Of a stretch of DNA of 64,000 nucleotides, positions 17,845 to 27,281 are shown in pieces. Below the pieces are notes generated by a model. The model made no database searches, was not told where the DNA came from, and saw nothing but the letters and a program-made list of their open reading frames with translations. Position 1 is the stretch's first letter; every line of letters starts with the position of its first letter. The translations under genes were made by a program, and so were the position numbers. The stretch comes from Pseudoalteromonas phenolica (lineage in GTDB: Bacteria > Pseudomonadota > Gammaproteobacteria > Enterobacterales > Alteromonadaceae), in NCBI RefSeq assembly GCF_005876835.1, contig NZ_PPSW01000007.1:372001-436000 (forward strand). The letters are read 5' to 3'.

Positions 17845-20356
17845 GTTGCTTCTCCATTTGTTCCTTGTCTGTAATCTTTGTTGTATCTGGCGTTATATGC
17901 CAGATCTCTTCACTGTATTGTGAAATAGTTCTGTCACTTGAAAACTTGCCACTGGCCGCAGTATTGAGAATACTCATTTGAGTCCAATGAACTTTATCTT
18001 GATACGCTTTGGCCGCATTACTTTGCGCCTGACAATAACTGTCAAAGTCATAAGCGGTTAACCAAGGGTCGCTTGGGCATTTAACAGCATTAATAATGTC
18101 GTCGAAGATGTTGGGTTCGAATAAATTAAAGTGACCGCTTTCAAGCAATTTAAATACGGCGCTCAAGTTTTCGCTGTTGTGAATAACTTTTTGAGGATCA
18201 TAATGTGACCTAATAGTGTTGGTTTCTTCTGCTTTTGCACCAAATAAAAAGAAATTATCTGCACCAACATTTTCTAAAATTTCAATGTTCGCACCATCGA
18301 GTGTGCCGATTGTAATGGCGCCATTCATCATAAACTTCATGTTGCCTGTGCCCGATGCCTCTTTGCCTGCGGTTGAAATCTGCTCTGATAGATCGGTCGC
18401 CGGACAAATCGTTTCCATCGCCGTAACATTGTAGTTAGGAATAAATGCAACTCTTAAGTAAGGCTTAGCCCTTTCATCTTTATTTATGACTTCTGCAACA
18501 TTGTTTATTAATTTAATGATTTGCTTAGCCATGTAATACCCAGGCGCAGCTTTACCACCAATCAAAACACATCGCGGTGTTAGGTTTTCTGTTTTGCCCT
18601 TACAAATCTGAATGTACAAATGAATAACATGAAGGATGTTCAATAATTGACGTTTATATTCATGAATACGCTTCACTTGCACGTCGAACATCATATTTGA
18701 ATCAAACTCAACACCACATTGTGATTTAACTAAAGCAACAAGCTTGTCTTTGTTAGCTTTTTTAACTTCAAACCATTTGCCTTGAAACTCCTTATCATCG
18801 TAGTAGCGACGCAAGTCTTTAATCTTACTGAAATCTGAAATCCACTCATTGCCGATATACTCACTGATTAAAGACTTAAGCTCAGGATTGCAATGTGCAA
18901 GCCATCTTCGAGGAGTTACGCCATTGGTTTTGTTATTAAACTTCTCAGGCCAAAGCTTATAAAAGGTATTGAAAAGACCGCTTTTCAATAACTCAGTATG
19001 AAGCGCGGCAACACCATTAACGGAGAAACTTCCGACGATTGCTAAATATGCCATACGAATTTGTGGTACATCCCCTTCTTCAATTAAAGAAAGTTCTCTC
19101 TGTTTTGCAACATCGCCCGGCCAGTGAATGGCAACCTGCCCTAAGAAACGGGCATTAATTTCATAAATAATTTCTAGTAAGCGAGGTAAAAGTCTTTCAA
19201 ATAAAGGAACTGACCAACGCTCTAATGCTTCAGGTAACAAGGTATGATTCGTGTATGCCATGGTACTTGTGGTGATTTCCCACGCTTTATCCCACTCGAT
19301 TTCATAGTCATCAATCAGCAAACGCATAAGTTCTGCCACTGCAATACTTGGATGTGTATCGTTTAACTGAAATACATGAAATTTTGCAAAATCATCAAAA
19401 TTTTCACCATGCTCGGCCACCCAATCATCTAGAATGTCTTGTAAACTCGAACTGGTTAAAAAGTACTGTTGTCGAAGCCTCAACTCTTTACCGTTTTCGC
19501 TACTGTCATTGGGATAAAGCACCATCGAAATTTGCTCTGCTAAATTTTTTTGCGCAACAGCATCAGAATAACTACCCTCATTGAACTCTCTTAAATTGAA
19601 CTCATCTGTTGCTTCTGCTTTCCAAAGTCTCAATGTATTAACAATGTCATTTTTATAGCCTGGAATTGGTACATCATAAGGTACAGCAAGAACATCCTGG
19701 GTATTCACCCACGCTCTATGTGTTCTACCATGCTTATCGACATATGACTCAACATGACCAAAGAACTTAACTCGCTTTGACTGTTCAGGCGCACTCAACT
19801 CCCAAGGGTGCCCTTCACGTAACCAGTTGTCTGGATGCTCGACTTGATAACCGTTTTCGATAGATTGGTTAAACATGCCATATTCATAGCGAATACCATA
19901 CCCAACAACCGGAAGTGCTAAACTTGCACAACTATCTAAAAAACATGCTGCAAGTCGACCTAAGCCTCCATTGCCAAGACCTGCATCATGCTCTGCACTA
20001 CTTACACACTCCAACTCTGCACTATATTGCTCAAGCGCTGTTTTTACATCTTGTTCTAAATCGAGATTCAAAATAGCGTTACCGAGCGCTCGCCCCATTA
20101 AAAACTCGAGTGAAATGTACGCGGCTTTTCTGGTAGGCTGCTGATTTCTTATCTCATTAGTTTTTCTACATTTAGCTACCAGCCTATCTCGAATTGTTAA
20201 TGCCAGAGCATGATATAAATAGAGTCTAGATTCGACGTTTTTATCTCGCCCTAAGGTATAGTAAAAATGTCGATTTAGATCTTCACTGACATCAGCTAAC
20301 AAGGTGTCGACCTTGGCTGTATCAGGCACTTGTCCATTTGAATTTTTATGACTCAT
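17837..20356 (-). CDS. glgP: glycogen phosphorylase
   Basis: An 839-residue GT35 enzyme that releases glucose-1-phosphate from glycogen chain ends. The pyridoxal-phosphate site [15 protein letters not shown], with its lysine, lies about 70 % along the protein. Other family blocks are [48 protein letters not shown] and [11 protein letters not shown]. Start choice: ATG 20356 has AAGGA seven bases upstream; the upstream TTG 20371 and ATG 20362 lack a site. It starts inside the end of glgX (11-base overlap). Confidence 0.95.
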   Translation of the reverse strand: MSHKNSNGQVPDTAKVDTLLADVSEDLNRHFYYTLGRDKNVESRLYLYHALALTIRDRLVAKCRKTNEIRNQQPTRKAAYISLEFLMGRALGNAILNLDLEQDVKTALEQYSAELECVSSAEHDAGLGNGGLGRLAACFLDSCASLALPVVGYGIRYEYGMFNQSIENGYQVEHPDNWLREGHPWELSAPEQSKRVKFFGHVESYVDKHGRTHRAWVNTQDVLAVPYDVPIPGYKNDIVNTLRLWKAEATDEFNLREFNEGSYSDAVAQKNLAEQISMVLYPNDSSENGKELRLRQQYFLTSSSLQDILDDWVAEHGENFDDFAKFHVFQLNDTHPSIAVAELMRLLIDDYEIEWDKAWEITTSTMAYTNHTLLPEALERWSVPLFERLLPRLLEIIYEINARFLGQVAIHWPGDVAKQRELSLIEEGDVPQIRMAYLAIVGSFSVNGVAALHTELLKSGLFNTFYKLWPEKFNNKTNGVTPRRWLAHCNPELKSLISEYIGNEWISDFSKIKDLRRYYDDKEFQGKWFEVKKANKDKLVALVKSQCGVEFDSNMMFDVQVKRIHEYKRQLLNILHVIHLYIQICKGKTENLTPRCVLIGGKAAPGYYMAKQIIKLINNVAEVINKDERAKPYLRVAFIPNYNVTAMETICPATDLSEQISTAGKEASGTGNMKFMMNGAITIGTLDGANIEILENVGADNFFLFGAKAEETNTIRSHYDPQKVIHNSENLSAVFKLLESGHFNLFEPNIFDDIINAVKCPSDPWLTAYDFDSYCQAQSNAAKAYQDKVHWTQMSILNTAASGKFSSDRTISQYSEEIWHITPDTTKITDKEQMEKQHA

Positions 20357-22388
20357 TATCATTTCCTTCAAAATTAGTAGAAAAAACCCAGCTTGATTGC
20401 GCTGAAATATCTAAAACTTGATCTATTTGGTTGAATTTATCAAAGGGCTCAGAAGTGATTTGTAATTGCCACTTCTGTGTAGCTTTGGGGAGACTGACAT
20501 TAATTGTTACCTCGCCTGCATTTAAAAGTAATAAAAGAGACGTTTTATTGTTGTTATCATCCAAGCGACACATTAAAAATTGCGAAGTTGGGTCATGCCA
20601 TTTAATCGTATCCATAGGCTGAGAGTGTTCATCAAACCAATGCACAGAAAAATCGCTGTCTTCTTGATGTACAAAAAAAGGATGCTTGAAAATAGCAAAA
20701 CAACGCCTTATCTCGATAAGTCTAGCAATAAACTTTCTCAAATCGTGGCTGTTTTGCTCTTCCCAATTTAACCAACTAATGTCGTTATCTTGGCAATAGG
20801 CGTTGTTATTACCTTTTTGAGAGTGGCAAAGCTCTGTACCTGCGGCAATCATAGGCACACCGCAAGACATAAAAAGCGTGATAAGTGCATTCTTTTGCTG
20901 TTTTAATCTGAGAGCATTAACGTCAACATCTTGGGTTTTACCCTCAATACCGCAGTTGAAACTGTGATTGTCATTGTGACCATCTTGGTTGTTCTCACCA
21001 TTAGCAAGATTGTTTTTATTTGCATAGCTCACCCAATCTTTGAGTGTAAAACCGTCATGGCTGGTGATGAAATTGATTGAATTTAAGGGACCTCGCAAGT
21101 TGTGTTCAAATAAGTCATTTGAACCATGAATACGTTTAGCCAATTCAGGAAGGATATGTTGCTTGGCTTGCCAGAACTGACGAATAGTATCTCTGTATTT
21201 ATCGTTCCATTCACGCCAAGGGGCTGGAAACGCACCGAGTTGATAGCCTCCAGGACCAATATCCCAAGGCTCAGCGATCAGTTTACATTGACTTATAATA
21301 GGATCTTGATGGATTGCTTGAAAGAAGGTGTGACCTTTATTGAAGCCTTTTATGCCTCTACCGAGAATACTGGCGAGGTCAAACCTAAAACCATCAACCC
21401 CGTAATATTCAACCCAATAACGTAGGCTATCTAGTATGAGTTTTAGCGTATATGGGTCATCTATATTGACTGTGTTACCACACCCCGTATCGTTAATGTA
21501 ATCACAACTATCTGCTAACAATCGATAATAACCAGAATTATTAAGCCCTTTAAAAGACAACGTTGGACCTTCAAGGCCTGCTTCAGCGGTATGATTAAAG
21601 ACAACATCAATGATAACTTCTATACCCGCTTTATGAAGCAGCCCAACCATTTGCTGAAATTCATCAATATTTCCATCAACAAGGTATTCTTTATGTGGGG
21701 TAAAAAAGTTAAGTGTATTGTAGCCCCAATAATTCTTTAAGCCTTTGGCTGTTAAAAACTGTTCACTGATAAAGCTATGAACAGGCAATAACTCGATTGC
21801 ATTGATACCCATAGACTTTAAATGACGAATGAAGTGCTCATGTGCAAGGCCAAGAAATTTACCTCTCAGCGCTTCCGGGATTTTGTTATTTAATTTCGTC
21901 GCGCCTTTAACATGACACTCGTAAATAACAGTCTCACTCCATTTAACATTCGGCCTTTCTCCTTGATATTTTTCAAGTAAAGTTAGCTTCGACTTCGTCA
22001 TATCAAAGGCATTATCAGCATTATTGAAATGCCCAACGGGTAAATGACAAAAGTGCCTTTCGCTCCAATAAAAATGACCTTGAAGGTCTTTTGCGTAGGG
22101 GTCTAGCAATAATTTATGTTCATTATGTAACTGACCAGAACTCAAATCATAATTACCATTAACCCGGAAGCCATAAATACAACCTTCATGTAAACCGTCA
22201 ACACAGACTGACCAGACCCCCCCTTCGTGTAAATGCATAGCCAAACGCTCTGTTTCAGCAAAGCCACTGTCATCAAATAAACAGAGTGAAACATGTGCAG
22301 CTTGTGGAGCATATACGGCAAAGTTCACTGAATTACCTGACTGTGAAGCGCCTAAGGGTGAGCTATTACCTTTACCAGAAATCAGCAT
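20346..22388 (-). CDS. glgX: glycogen debranching enzyme (isoamylase type)
   Basis: A 680-residue GH13 enzyme that cleaves alpha-1,6 branches of phosphorylase-limited glycogen. An N-terminal CBM48 domain (residues 10-110) precedes the barrel. The catalytic residues are visible: DGFRFDLAS (nucleophile Asp), LIAEPWDIGPGGYQLG (acid/base Glu) and NFITSHDGFTL (transition-state Asp). It lies two bases after glgB and overlaps glgP, so phosphorylase and debrancher are translated from adjacent coupled genes. Confidence 0.93.
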   Translation of the reverse strand: MLISGKGNSSPLGASQSGNSVNFAVYAPQAAHVSLCLFDDSGFAETERLAMHLHEGGVWSVCVDGLHEGCIYGFRVNGNYDLSSGQLHNEHKLLLDPYAKDLQGHFYWSERHFCHLPVGHFNNADNAFDMTKSKLTLLEKYQGERPNVKWSETVIYECHVKGATKLNNKIPEALRGKFLGLAHEHFIRHLKSMGINAIELLPVHSFISEQFLTAKGLKNYWGYNTLNFFTPHKEYLVDGNIDEFQQMVGLLHKAGIEVIIDVVFNHTAEAGLEGPTLSFKGLNNSGYYRLLADSCDYINDTGCGNTVNIDDPYTLKLILDSLRYWVEYYGVDGFRFDLASILGRGIKGFNKGHTFFQAIHQDPIISQCKLIAEPWDIGPGGYQLGAFPAPWREWNDKYRDTIRQFWQAKQHILPELAKRIHGSNDLFEHNLRGPLNSINFITSHDGFTLKDWVSYANKNNLANGENNQDGHNDNHSFNCGIEGKTQDVDVNALRLKQQKNALITLFMSCGVPMIAAGTELCHSQKGNNNAYCQDNDISWLNWEEQNSHDLRKFIARLIEIRRCFAIFKHPFFVHQEDSDFSVHWFDEHSQPMDTIKWHDPTSQFLMCRLDDNNNKTSLLLLLNAGEVTINVSLPKATQKWQLQITSEPFDKFNQIDQVLDISAQSSWVFSTNFEGNDNES

Positions 22389-22390
22389 TC

Positions 22391-24610
22391 TTAACCCGTC
22401 ACGAACTTTAAATAAAGTGTAGATAAAGGCGGGATAGTTATTTGAATGCTTTGCTCAAAGCCGTGACTGGCGATATCTTGTGTTTCTATAAGTTGCTGAG
22501 TGTGTGCAACTGCATTAACACCACTGCCCCAAAACGTCTCATCGTCAGTGTTTAGGGCTACTTGATATACACCTTTAGCTGGCACCCCCATTCTAAATTG
22601 GTGGTAAACTTGACCGGTGAAATGAGAGATTACAACGATATGCTGATTTTTAGTTTTAGAAAAACGGACAAAGCTGAAAATACTTTGCTGACTATTATCA
22701 CTGTCAATCCACTTGAACCCTTCAGATTGCTGATCCAATTCATAAAACGCAGGTGATGTTTTGTAGACTTGATTTAACTTTTGAATTGTTTTAAATACAC
22801 CATGATGCGCTTCAGAGTTAAGTAAATCCCAATCTAAACCAGCATTGTGGTTCCACTCTTCCCTGGGTGCGAGCTCAGCGCCCATGAAAAGTAACTTTTT
22901 ACCAGGGTGCGCATACATAAATGCATAATACGCTCTTAGATTAGCGAATTGTTGCCAATCGTCCCCTGGCATTTTAGATAGTAAAGAGCCTTTACCATGT
23001 ACCACTTCGTCATGGCTGAGTGGCAAGATATAATTTTCTGAATAAGCGTATGCCATCGAAAACGTCATTTCATGGTGGTGGTATTGCCTATGAATTGGAT
23101 CACGCTTCATATAATTTAACGTATCATTCATCCATCCCATATTCCACTTGTAACCAAAACCCAAACCATTATTATCAACAGAATTGGTCACTCCTGGCCA
23201 AGCTGTTGACTCTTCTGCAACCATCATGATGTCGTTTTGATTGGCATAACTGCGGGTATTTACTTTTTGTAAAAGATGTATGGCGTCAAAGTTTTCTCGA
23301 CCACCTAAATGATTTGGTACCCATTCATTTTCTTCACGGCTGTAATCTAAGTACAACATAGAAGCAACAGCATCAACGCGTAAGCCATCTATTTGATATT
23401 GTTCTAACCAGTAGATGGCGTTTGAAAGTAAATATGACTGAACTTCAGGGCGACTGTAATTATAAATATAGGTATTCCAATCTGGGTGGAAACCTTGTCG
23501 CTTGTCTGCATGCTCATATAAATGCGTGCCATCAAAACAATGCAAACCATGTGGATCAGACGGAAAGTGCCCCGGTACCCAATCCAATAAAACGCCCAAT
23601 TCCGCTTTTTTACATGACTCAATAAAATAAGCAAAGTCATCTACAGAGCCGAATCGACTTGATGGAGAAAATAACCCAACAGGCTGATAACCCCAAGAGC
23701 CATCAAAAGGATACTCACTGATTGGCATTAATTGAATATGCGTAAAACCTAGCTCTTTTACATAATTGATTAAATCATCTGCCAATTCTCGATAAGTAAG
23801 ATAACGCGCCCCTTCATTTTCTCTTCTTTTCCAAGAGCCTAGATGTACTTCGTAAATACTGATTGCCGCATCAACTCTATTAAGTGTATTTTGAACTTTA
23901 CTCTTTTTTACGGAGACTTGAGGGATCGACTTTTGAATAACGGATGCAGTACCTGGAGATTGTTGGGTTTTTAATGCATATGGATCTGCCTTTTCAAAAC
24001 GATTACCGTGGCAATCTGTAATCGAATATTTATAACATTGCTCCGTTTCTATTTCTGGCAAAAACAGTTCCCAAATGCCACTTGAAGGGTGTTTTCGCAT
24101 GAAATTTTGATTAGCATGCCAATGATTAAACTCACCGATAACAGACACTGACTGAGCATTTGGCGCCCATACAGCAAACCTAACACCTGATACACCTTGT
24201 TGCTCTACACAATGTGCGCCTAATAATCGATATGCATGTTCAAAGGTGCCTTCATTAAAAAGATACATATCATTCTGACTTAGGGATGAATTAAACTGGT
24301 AAGGGTCGTAATAAACGTTGTCTGAGCCATCGTGGTATAACGCCCTCAGTTGATACCGCTCTGGTAAATCGACATTTTTTAGCGCTAGGACAAATAAACC
24401 TGAGTCATTAATATTTGAGAAATTAATATTTCCAGAAGGGCTCACCAACTCGACAGAGTGTGCCCCTTCAATAAATGCTCTTATTTCAAATTGCTGTTCA
24501 GAGTTAACATGTAACCCTAAGAAAGAGAAAGGATCACTAAATTGACCTTGTTGTAATGCTTTTATTTGCGCGTCGTAAGTAGTTTCTTTGCGGGCCAAAG
24601 AGTCAATCAT
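22391..24610 (-). CDS. glgB: 1,4-alpha-glucan branching enzyme
   Basis: A 739-residue GH13 enzyme that introduces alpha-1,6 branches. Two N-terminal beta-sandwich modules, the second a CBM48 (VRFAVWAPNAQSVSVIGEFN), precede the barrel. The GlgB motifs are complete: DWVPGHFPSD, GLRVDAVASMLYLDY (nucleophile Asp), VAEESTAWPGVT (acid/base Glu) and LPLSHDEVVHGKGSL. The length equals that of the long N1-type E. coli enzyme. The start overlaps the malQ stop by eight bases. Confidence 0.95.
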   Translation of the reverse strand: MIDSLARKETTYDAQIKALQQGQFSDPFSFLGLHVNSEQQFEIRAFIEGAHSVELVSPSGNINFSNINDSGLFVLALKNVDLPERYQLRALYHDGSDNVYYDPYQFNSSLSQNDMYLFNEGTFEHAYRLLGAHCVEQQGVSGVRFAVWAPNAQSVSVIGEFNHWHANQNFMRKHPSSGIWELFLPEIETEQCYKYSITDCHGNRFEKADPYALKTQQSPGTASVIQKSIPQVSVKKSKVQNTLNRVDAAISIYEVHLGSWKRRENEGARYLTYRELADDLINYVKELGFTHIQLMPISEYPFDGSWGYQPVGLFSPSSRFGSVDDFAYFIESCKKAELGVLLDWVPGHFPSDPHGLHCFDGTHLYEHADKRQGFHPDWNTYIYNYSRPEVQSYLLSNAIYWLEQYQIDGLRVDAVASMLYLDYSREENEWVPNHLGGRENFDAIHLLQKVNTRSYANQNDIMMVAEESTAWPGVTNSVDNNGLGFGYKWNMGWMNDTLNYMKRDPIHRQYHHHEMTFSMAYAYSENYILPLSHDEVVHGKGSLLSKMPGDDWQQFANLRAYYAFMYAHPGKKLLFMGAELAPREEWNHNAGLDWDLLNSEAHHGVFKTIQKLNQVYKTSPAFYELDQQSEGFKWIDSDNSQQSIFSFVRFSKTKNQHIVVISHFTGQVYHQFRMGVPAKGVYQVALNTDDETFWGSGVNAVAHTQQLIETQDIASHGFEQSIQITIPPLSTLYLKFVTG

Positions 24611-26585
24611 TGCTTTTCCTTAATGCTGTTAAATCATTGAGTAAACTTTGCTGTACGGCAAAAACGTCTTCTATCGGTGTGAGAATTCGACGTCGCCAAT
24701 TTTTATATTCTTTATCTGTACCAGGAATGTTAATAGGCAAGGTTTGTTTTGCTAAATCATCAAAATTTAAGCTAAAGAGTTTAGGTGGGGTTTGAATGAG
24801 TGTTTTAACTAGCTCATTAAACAACTCGTCTACATCGCTTTCTAACTTAAGGTGCGATTTATTGAGCCAATTCAACACGCGTTGTTTATCAATTAGTCTT
24901 TGAGACTTTAATTCATTGGCTTCCAGTTCATTGCAAAGAGATAAACTTAATTTCAAATCAACGTCATGAGCATACCACCAAGAAATAAACGGTGGGACGT
25001 CATGGTTCGATAACATTAACATGCAATTTTCACGGTAATCGTTACCATGTTTGAACTCGCCCAAGTGGTTTTTTTCGAAATAAAACAGAGTATTTCCATA
25101 AATACCACTTATCGCCAAGGCTTCAGTAACTTCAGGCGGCACGACCCCTAAATCTTCTCCTACTAAACCAGTATTATTGAGATGAGATTCAATTTTTAAG
25201 ATAGCTAAAAGATATTCAAACGGATAATAAACATAACAACCATTTTGTTCTTCATCGACTGTTAAGCACCACCACAAACGCCTTAATGACATCACATGGT
25301 CTATTCTTAAAGCTCCAAAATACTGCATGTTCTCTTTTATTAACTGCTTAAAATAAGCAAAGTTATTATCTGTCATTTTTTTAGGATCAATAACTGGTAA
25401 CCCCCAATTCTGACCATTCTCAGCCCAAGGGTCGGGTGGCGCACCTATTTCAGCATACTTTGAAAAAATTGACTGATTTGCTAAGAATTCAAGACCATCT
25501 TTCGCGCAACCAACCGCTAAATCGTTGACTAAACCAGTTTTCATCCCAAGGGACAAACACAGCTTTTGACATTTATTTAGTTGTTCATGAGCAAGCCATT
25601 GCCAGAATTTTGCCCGTTCATCATCTGCAAAAGTGCTCAATAAATTACTTTTGGTTTGACAAAATCGACGAAAATTGCGTTGTAATTTTAAGCTGGCATT
25701 TTGCTTAAACTGACGATAAAGAGACTTTAATAACTTGTATTTGGTCTCTGCGACTAGTTCATAGTCTATATATTGCGCCTGTTTTTCAGCATTCAAAATT
25801 GCTAATGCCGAATTATGTTCGTCTGCCATTTGTACAAAGGTAGTCTGAGTAAGGCATTCAGCTATCGAAATATAGAGAGGGTTTATTAGCCCTCGGTGAC
25901 TTGGACTATATGGGCTGGCTCTTTGTGGCTGCTCTTCAAACAAAAGATGTAAAGGATTCAACAAAATAAAATCAATGCCCGACTTTGCACTGCTGTTTAT
26001 TAGTTGCTGCAAATCTGAGAAGTCACCAAAACCATAATTTTCTGCTGAAGTTAAGGTATAGAGTTGAACGCTAACACCAAATTGCTTTTGTTCATTAAAA
26101 GCCACAGCTTCTTTGGGTGTCACCCACAACTCTGTAAAATATACTTCGTCATCAAGTGTTACCTGTGCGGTGAAATAACCCGTAGGCAGGTGTTTTGATA
26201 TAGGTAACTTGAGCTCAACAAAACGGTTATCGGCATCAATATATTCACCAGAAAAAACTGCTTTTTTAAACGATAATTCGACACTTAAATCAATCTCAGA
26301 TACCTCTAAATATAAAGGCCCGTATTTTTGATTGTCTTTTATCCTAATCGTAAGATGAGGCTCTGATTGTTCAACTAAACTGATACTTGGCAATAGCGAA
26401 TGCCATGGCGCAACGTCTAACTTGTAGTTCAAAGCATGTATTGATTTATTAGAGTAAAAATCAATGTCACATGCTTTTAAAGCCGCTTCTCTAACTTGCT
26501 GAGAAAACCTAACTGTTTCACCAGTATATTTTGTGAACTCAGAACCTATGCCGTATAAATAGCAAAGTTGTTCAAATGCATTCAT
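24603..26585 (-). CDS. malQ: 4-alpha-glucanotransferase (amylomaltase, GH77)
   Basis: About 660 residues. GH77 hallmarks are the acceptor-site FILLNPLHLLFEEQPQRASPYSPS, shown here only as FILLNPLH plus SPYSPS, then LRIDHVMSLRRLWWC (nucleophile Asp), GLVGEDLGVVPPEV (acid/base Glu) and LSNHDVPPFISWW. It transfers maltodextrin segments and so recycles short chains left by phosphorylase and debrancher. ATG 26585 is the first methionine; TTG 26597 sits too close to the AAGGA. The start lies inside the end of the preceding CBM48 gene. Confidence 0.93.
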   Translation of the reverse strand: MNAFEQLCYLYGIGSEFTKYTGETVRFSQQVREAALKACDIDFYSNKSIHALNYKLDVAPWHSLLPSISLVEQSEPHLTIRIKDNQKYGPLYLEVSEIDLSVELSFKKAVFSGEYIDADNRFVELKLPISKHLPTGYFTAQVTLDDEVYFTELWVTPKEAVAFNEQKQFGVSVQLYTLTSAENYGFGDFSDLQQLINSSAKSGIDFILLNPLHLLFEEQPQRASPYSPSHRGLINPLYISIAECLTQTTFVQMADEHNSALAILNAEKQAQYIDYELVAETKYKLLKSLYRQFKQNASLKLQRNFRRFCQTKSNLLSTFADDERAKFWQWLAHEQLNKCQKLCLSLGMKTGLVNDLAVGCAKDGLEFLANQSIFSKYAEIGAPPDPWAENGQNWGLPVIDPKKMTDNNFAYFKQLIKENMQYFGALRIDHVMSLRRLWWCLTVDEEQNGCYVYYPFEYLLAILKIESHLNNTGLVGEDLGVVPPEVTEALAISGIYGNTLFYFEKNHLGEFKHGNDYRENCMLMLSNHDVPPFISWWYAHDVDLKLSLSLCNELEANELKSQRLIDKQRVLNWLNKSHLKLESDVDELFNELVKTLIQTPPKLFSLNFDDLAKQTLPINIPGTDKEYKNWRRRILTPIEDVFAVQQSLLNDLTALRKSND

Positions 26586-26895
26586 TCTGAATACCAACTT
26601 CCTTTATGGTAGACACTAAACTGTTTTCTGAACCAAACCCATTTGCTTTGTAGCCATCAGCTTGATTATCATTTTCCCAAACTTCACCATCTATCAGGTA
26701 TCTGAACTGATACTGTTTATTTGTTGGTAAGCGAAATTTACTTTTGAATACTTGACGTGATTTAACGAATTTCATCTCAACTGGTTGCCAGTCGTTAAAC
26801 TCAGCAACCAGTTCGATTTTATCCGCATTTTTAAACTCACACTCGAAAGTTATTTCAGCTTCTGCTTTGGTCTTAAAGAATCGCTTATTTAGCAT
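26572..26895 (-). CDS. stand-alone CBM48 / isoamylase early-set domain protein
   Basis: A 107-residue protein consisting of one carbohydrate-binding beta-sandwich related to the glycogen-binding domain of AMPK-beta and isoamylase N-domains. ELVAEFNDWQPVEMKF and QYQFRYLIDGEVWENDNQAD are the typical blocks. It has no catalytic domain, signal peptide or TM segment. It is the first gene of the glycogen operon and overlaps malQ by 14 bases. I infer a glycogen-surface adaptor that tethers or regulates enzymes of the operon. Confidence 0.85.
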   Translation of the reverse strand: MLNKRFFKTKAEAEITFECEFKNADKIELVAEFNDWQPVEMKFVKSRQVFKSKFRLPTNKQYQFRYLIDGEVWENDNQADGYKANGFGSENSLVSTIKEVGIQNECI

Positions 26896-26997
26896 TGCCT
26901 TGCCTTATTCCTAAAGAATTTACGCATTAAGTTCTTGCTTGTGAAATAAACTGCATTTCAGCTTTGAAGATTATTTGCCTATTTAATCAACTGAATG

Positions 26998-27026
26998 TTT
27001 ATCTTATGTGACAACTCCAGTGTCAA
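26998..27026 (-). promoter_or_regulatory. sigma70 promoter of the glycogen operon with an overlapping palindrome
   Basis: On the minus strand, TTGACA (27026-27021, perfect -35), a 17-base spacer and GATAAA (27003-26998) form a good promoter about 100 bases before the first gene. TGACA-N7-TGTCA (27009-27025) overlaps the -35 and spacer, a placement expected of a repressor operator. I do not recognise the regulator. Confidence 0.6.
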
Positions 27027-27028
27027 CA

Positions 27029-27049
27029 GCGCAAGATTCAATGCGCAAG
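27029..27049. repeat. direct repeat upstream of the glycogen promoter
   Basis: GCGCAAG occurs twice with a 14-base period (27029-27035 and 27043-27049), immediately upstream of the -35 box on the minus strand. The placement would suit an activator site. No regulator is assigned. Confidence 0.35.
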
Positions 27050-27281
27050 TTAAACAATTTCAACATTACGTTGAGTGGTATGTATGTGTGAGAGAGAATT
27101 TTAAATTAGACTAAGTTTTAAACAGTGTAAAGTGAATATTCCTAATAAGTACGCAATTTTTACTCATAGCTATTCAGTTTATTGCTAAATTTAAAATCTT
27201 ACTTTCATAAAATGTCATAAATATGATAAAACTTAAGTTTGAAATTGTTTCTCCGCATGGGAATTGCTGGAACCAGCTAAT

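Larger units (their letters stand above)
26896..27281. other. 386-base intergenic region between the divergent glycogen operon and GGDEF-EAL gene
   Basis: It contains the glycogen promoter, palindrome and direct repeat. The right half (27050-27281) is AT-rich and must hold the promoter of the GGDEF-EAL gene, but I see no convincing -35/-10 pair there and no ORF with a ribosome site. Confidence 0.7.

Noticed and set aside
27007..27028. CRP-like site TGTGAC...TGTCAACA upstream of the glycogen operon
   Set aside because: The left half TGTGA fits, but no TCACA half lies at the required spacing; the symmetry is TGACA-N7-TGTCA instead.
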